A DNA stretch of 13,426 nt from CAYLHS01 sp964383535 (GTDB lineage: Bacteria > Actinomycetota > Acidimicrobiia > Spongiisociales > UBA4744). Under the pieces are notes generated by a model that was not told where the DNA came from, searched no databases, and saw only the letters and a program-made list of their open reading frames with translations. The stretch spans positions 1-13,426 of the forward strand of contig CAYLHS010000056.1 of NCBI GenBank assembly GCA_964383535.1. The letters are read 5' to 3'. Both the position numbers and the translations under genes were made by a program. This document shows, one piece after another, positions 13,314 through 13,426 of this stretch. The first letter of the stretch is position 1; each line of letters opens with the position of its first letter.

Positions 13314-13332
13314 TCCTCTTGTTACCAGAGGA
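13314..13332 (-). promoter_or_regulatory. Inverted repeat that includes the sigma-factor Shine-Dalgarno sequence
   Basis: TCCTCT (13314-13319) and AGAGGA (13327-13332) are perfect 6-nt inverted arms around 7 nt, in the gap between the repeat-protein stop and the sigma GTG. In the mRNA the SD-like arm would be paired. It could be an operator, a translational switch or a small attenuator. Function is not shown. Confidence 0.35.
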
Positions 13333-13333
13333 G

Positions 13334-13426
13334 CTATGGGTTCTGGCTATTTCCCGACGACTGGCCACTCTTGCCGGGTGCGTCTCCGCCGTGGCCGGGT
13401 GCGTCCCCGCTGTTGCCGGGTGCGTC
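13334..13426 (-). CDS. C-terminal end of a Gly/Pro-rich heptapeptide-repeat protein, partial at the right edge
   Basis: Only the last 30 codons are inside the window, in one open frame running off the right edge and ending in TAG (13336-13334). They encode three tandem heptads DAPGNSG, DAPGHGG and DAPGKSG, followed by QSSGNSQNP. The codons of the repeats are conserved in DNA (21-nt period). I do not recognise the protein. Such Gly/Pro/Asp/Asn-rich tails occur at the end of exported or membrane-anchored actinobacterial proteins. The gene sits 21 nt before the sigma factor on the same strand, so it is likely upstream in the operon. A role in signalling to the sigma factor is speculation. Confidence 0.6.
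   Translation of the reverse strand, partial: DAPGNSGDAPGHGGDAPGKSGQSSGNSQNP
13374..13426 (-). repeat. Tandem 21-bp repeat encoding DAPGxxG
   Basis: The 11-mer CCGGGTGCGTC recurs at 13374, 13395 and 13416, a strict 21-bp period, with the ten bases between copies more variable. The period is a multiple of three and keeps the heptad frame of the minus-strand protein. The array runs off the right edge, so total copy number is unknown. Confidence 0.85.

Noticed and set aside
13374..13426. Origin-type or regulatory iterons at the right edge
   Set aside because: The 21-bp period keeps an open minus-strand frame ending in a stop just before the sigma gene, so coding repeats explain it better.

Overview
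The window reads as a high-GC actinomycetote chromosome. The signs are dense, mostly minus-strand genes, frequent GTG starts, a perfect actinobacterial-type LexA box, an AAA+ protein of the Cdc48-like (Cpa) type, and a DnaQ-UvrC-like fusion nuclease typical of Actinomycetota. An uncultured or little-studied lineage, for example near Acidimicrobiia, is plausible, but I cannot fix the taxon from sequence alone. I see no rRNA, tRNA, CRISPR array, insertion sequence or prophage. No stretch longer than about 170 bases lacks a gene.

Layout. (1) 1-2169, minus: three Tad-type minor pilin/pseudopilin genes in the order tadE-like, tadG-like, tadE-like. They are linked by 4-nt ATGA overlaps, and the last one runs off the left edge. 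A sigma70-like promoter precedes them. (2) 2341-3564, plus: glgC, divergent from the tad cluster. (3) 3724-6427, minus: a tightly coupled lipid operon of an LpxL/PatA-like acyltransferase, a CDP-alcohol phosphatidyltransferase and a GNAT-fold acyltransferase. A PaaI-like hotdog thioesterase (6555-6944) is divergent from it. (4) 6969-10091, minus: a secreted protein with two repeated beta-type domains, a small lipoprotein, and a two-AAA-domain Cdc48-like ATPase whose first AAA domain lacks the Walker B glutamate. (5) 10178-11824, minus: a DEDDh exonuclease fused to a GIY-YIG/UvrC-like half, behind a promoter whose -10/start region is covered by a perfect LexA operator. (6) 11962-13426, minus: the end of a Gly/Pro-rich heptapeptide-repeat protein, an ECF-type sigma factor, and a TrmH-family 2'-O-ribose methyltransferase whose start lies inside the sigma gene.

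Working picture (inference). The tad genes supply minor components of a surface pilus or secretion machine. glgC makes ADP-glucose for glycogen-type storage. The three-gene operon probably builds or modifies a membrane lipid by acyl transfer, head-group transfer and a second, possibly N-linked, acyl transfer. The fusion nuclease is a DNA-damage-inducible repair enzyme. Two architectural habits recur. -10-like hexamers sit 6-9 nt before the start codon of five genes, suggesting leaderless or near-leaderless mRNAs. GC-rich hairpins without U-tracts sit on or next to several stop codons.
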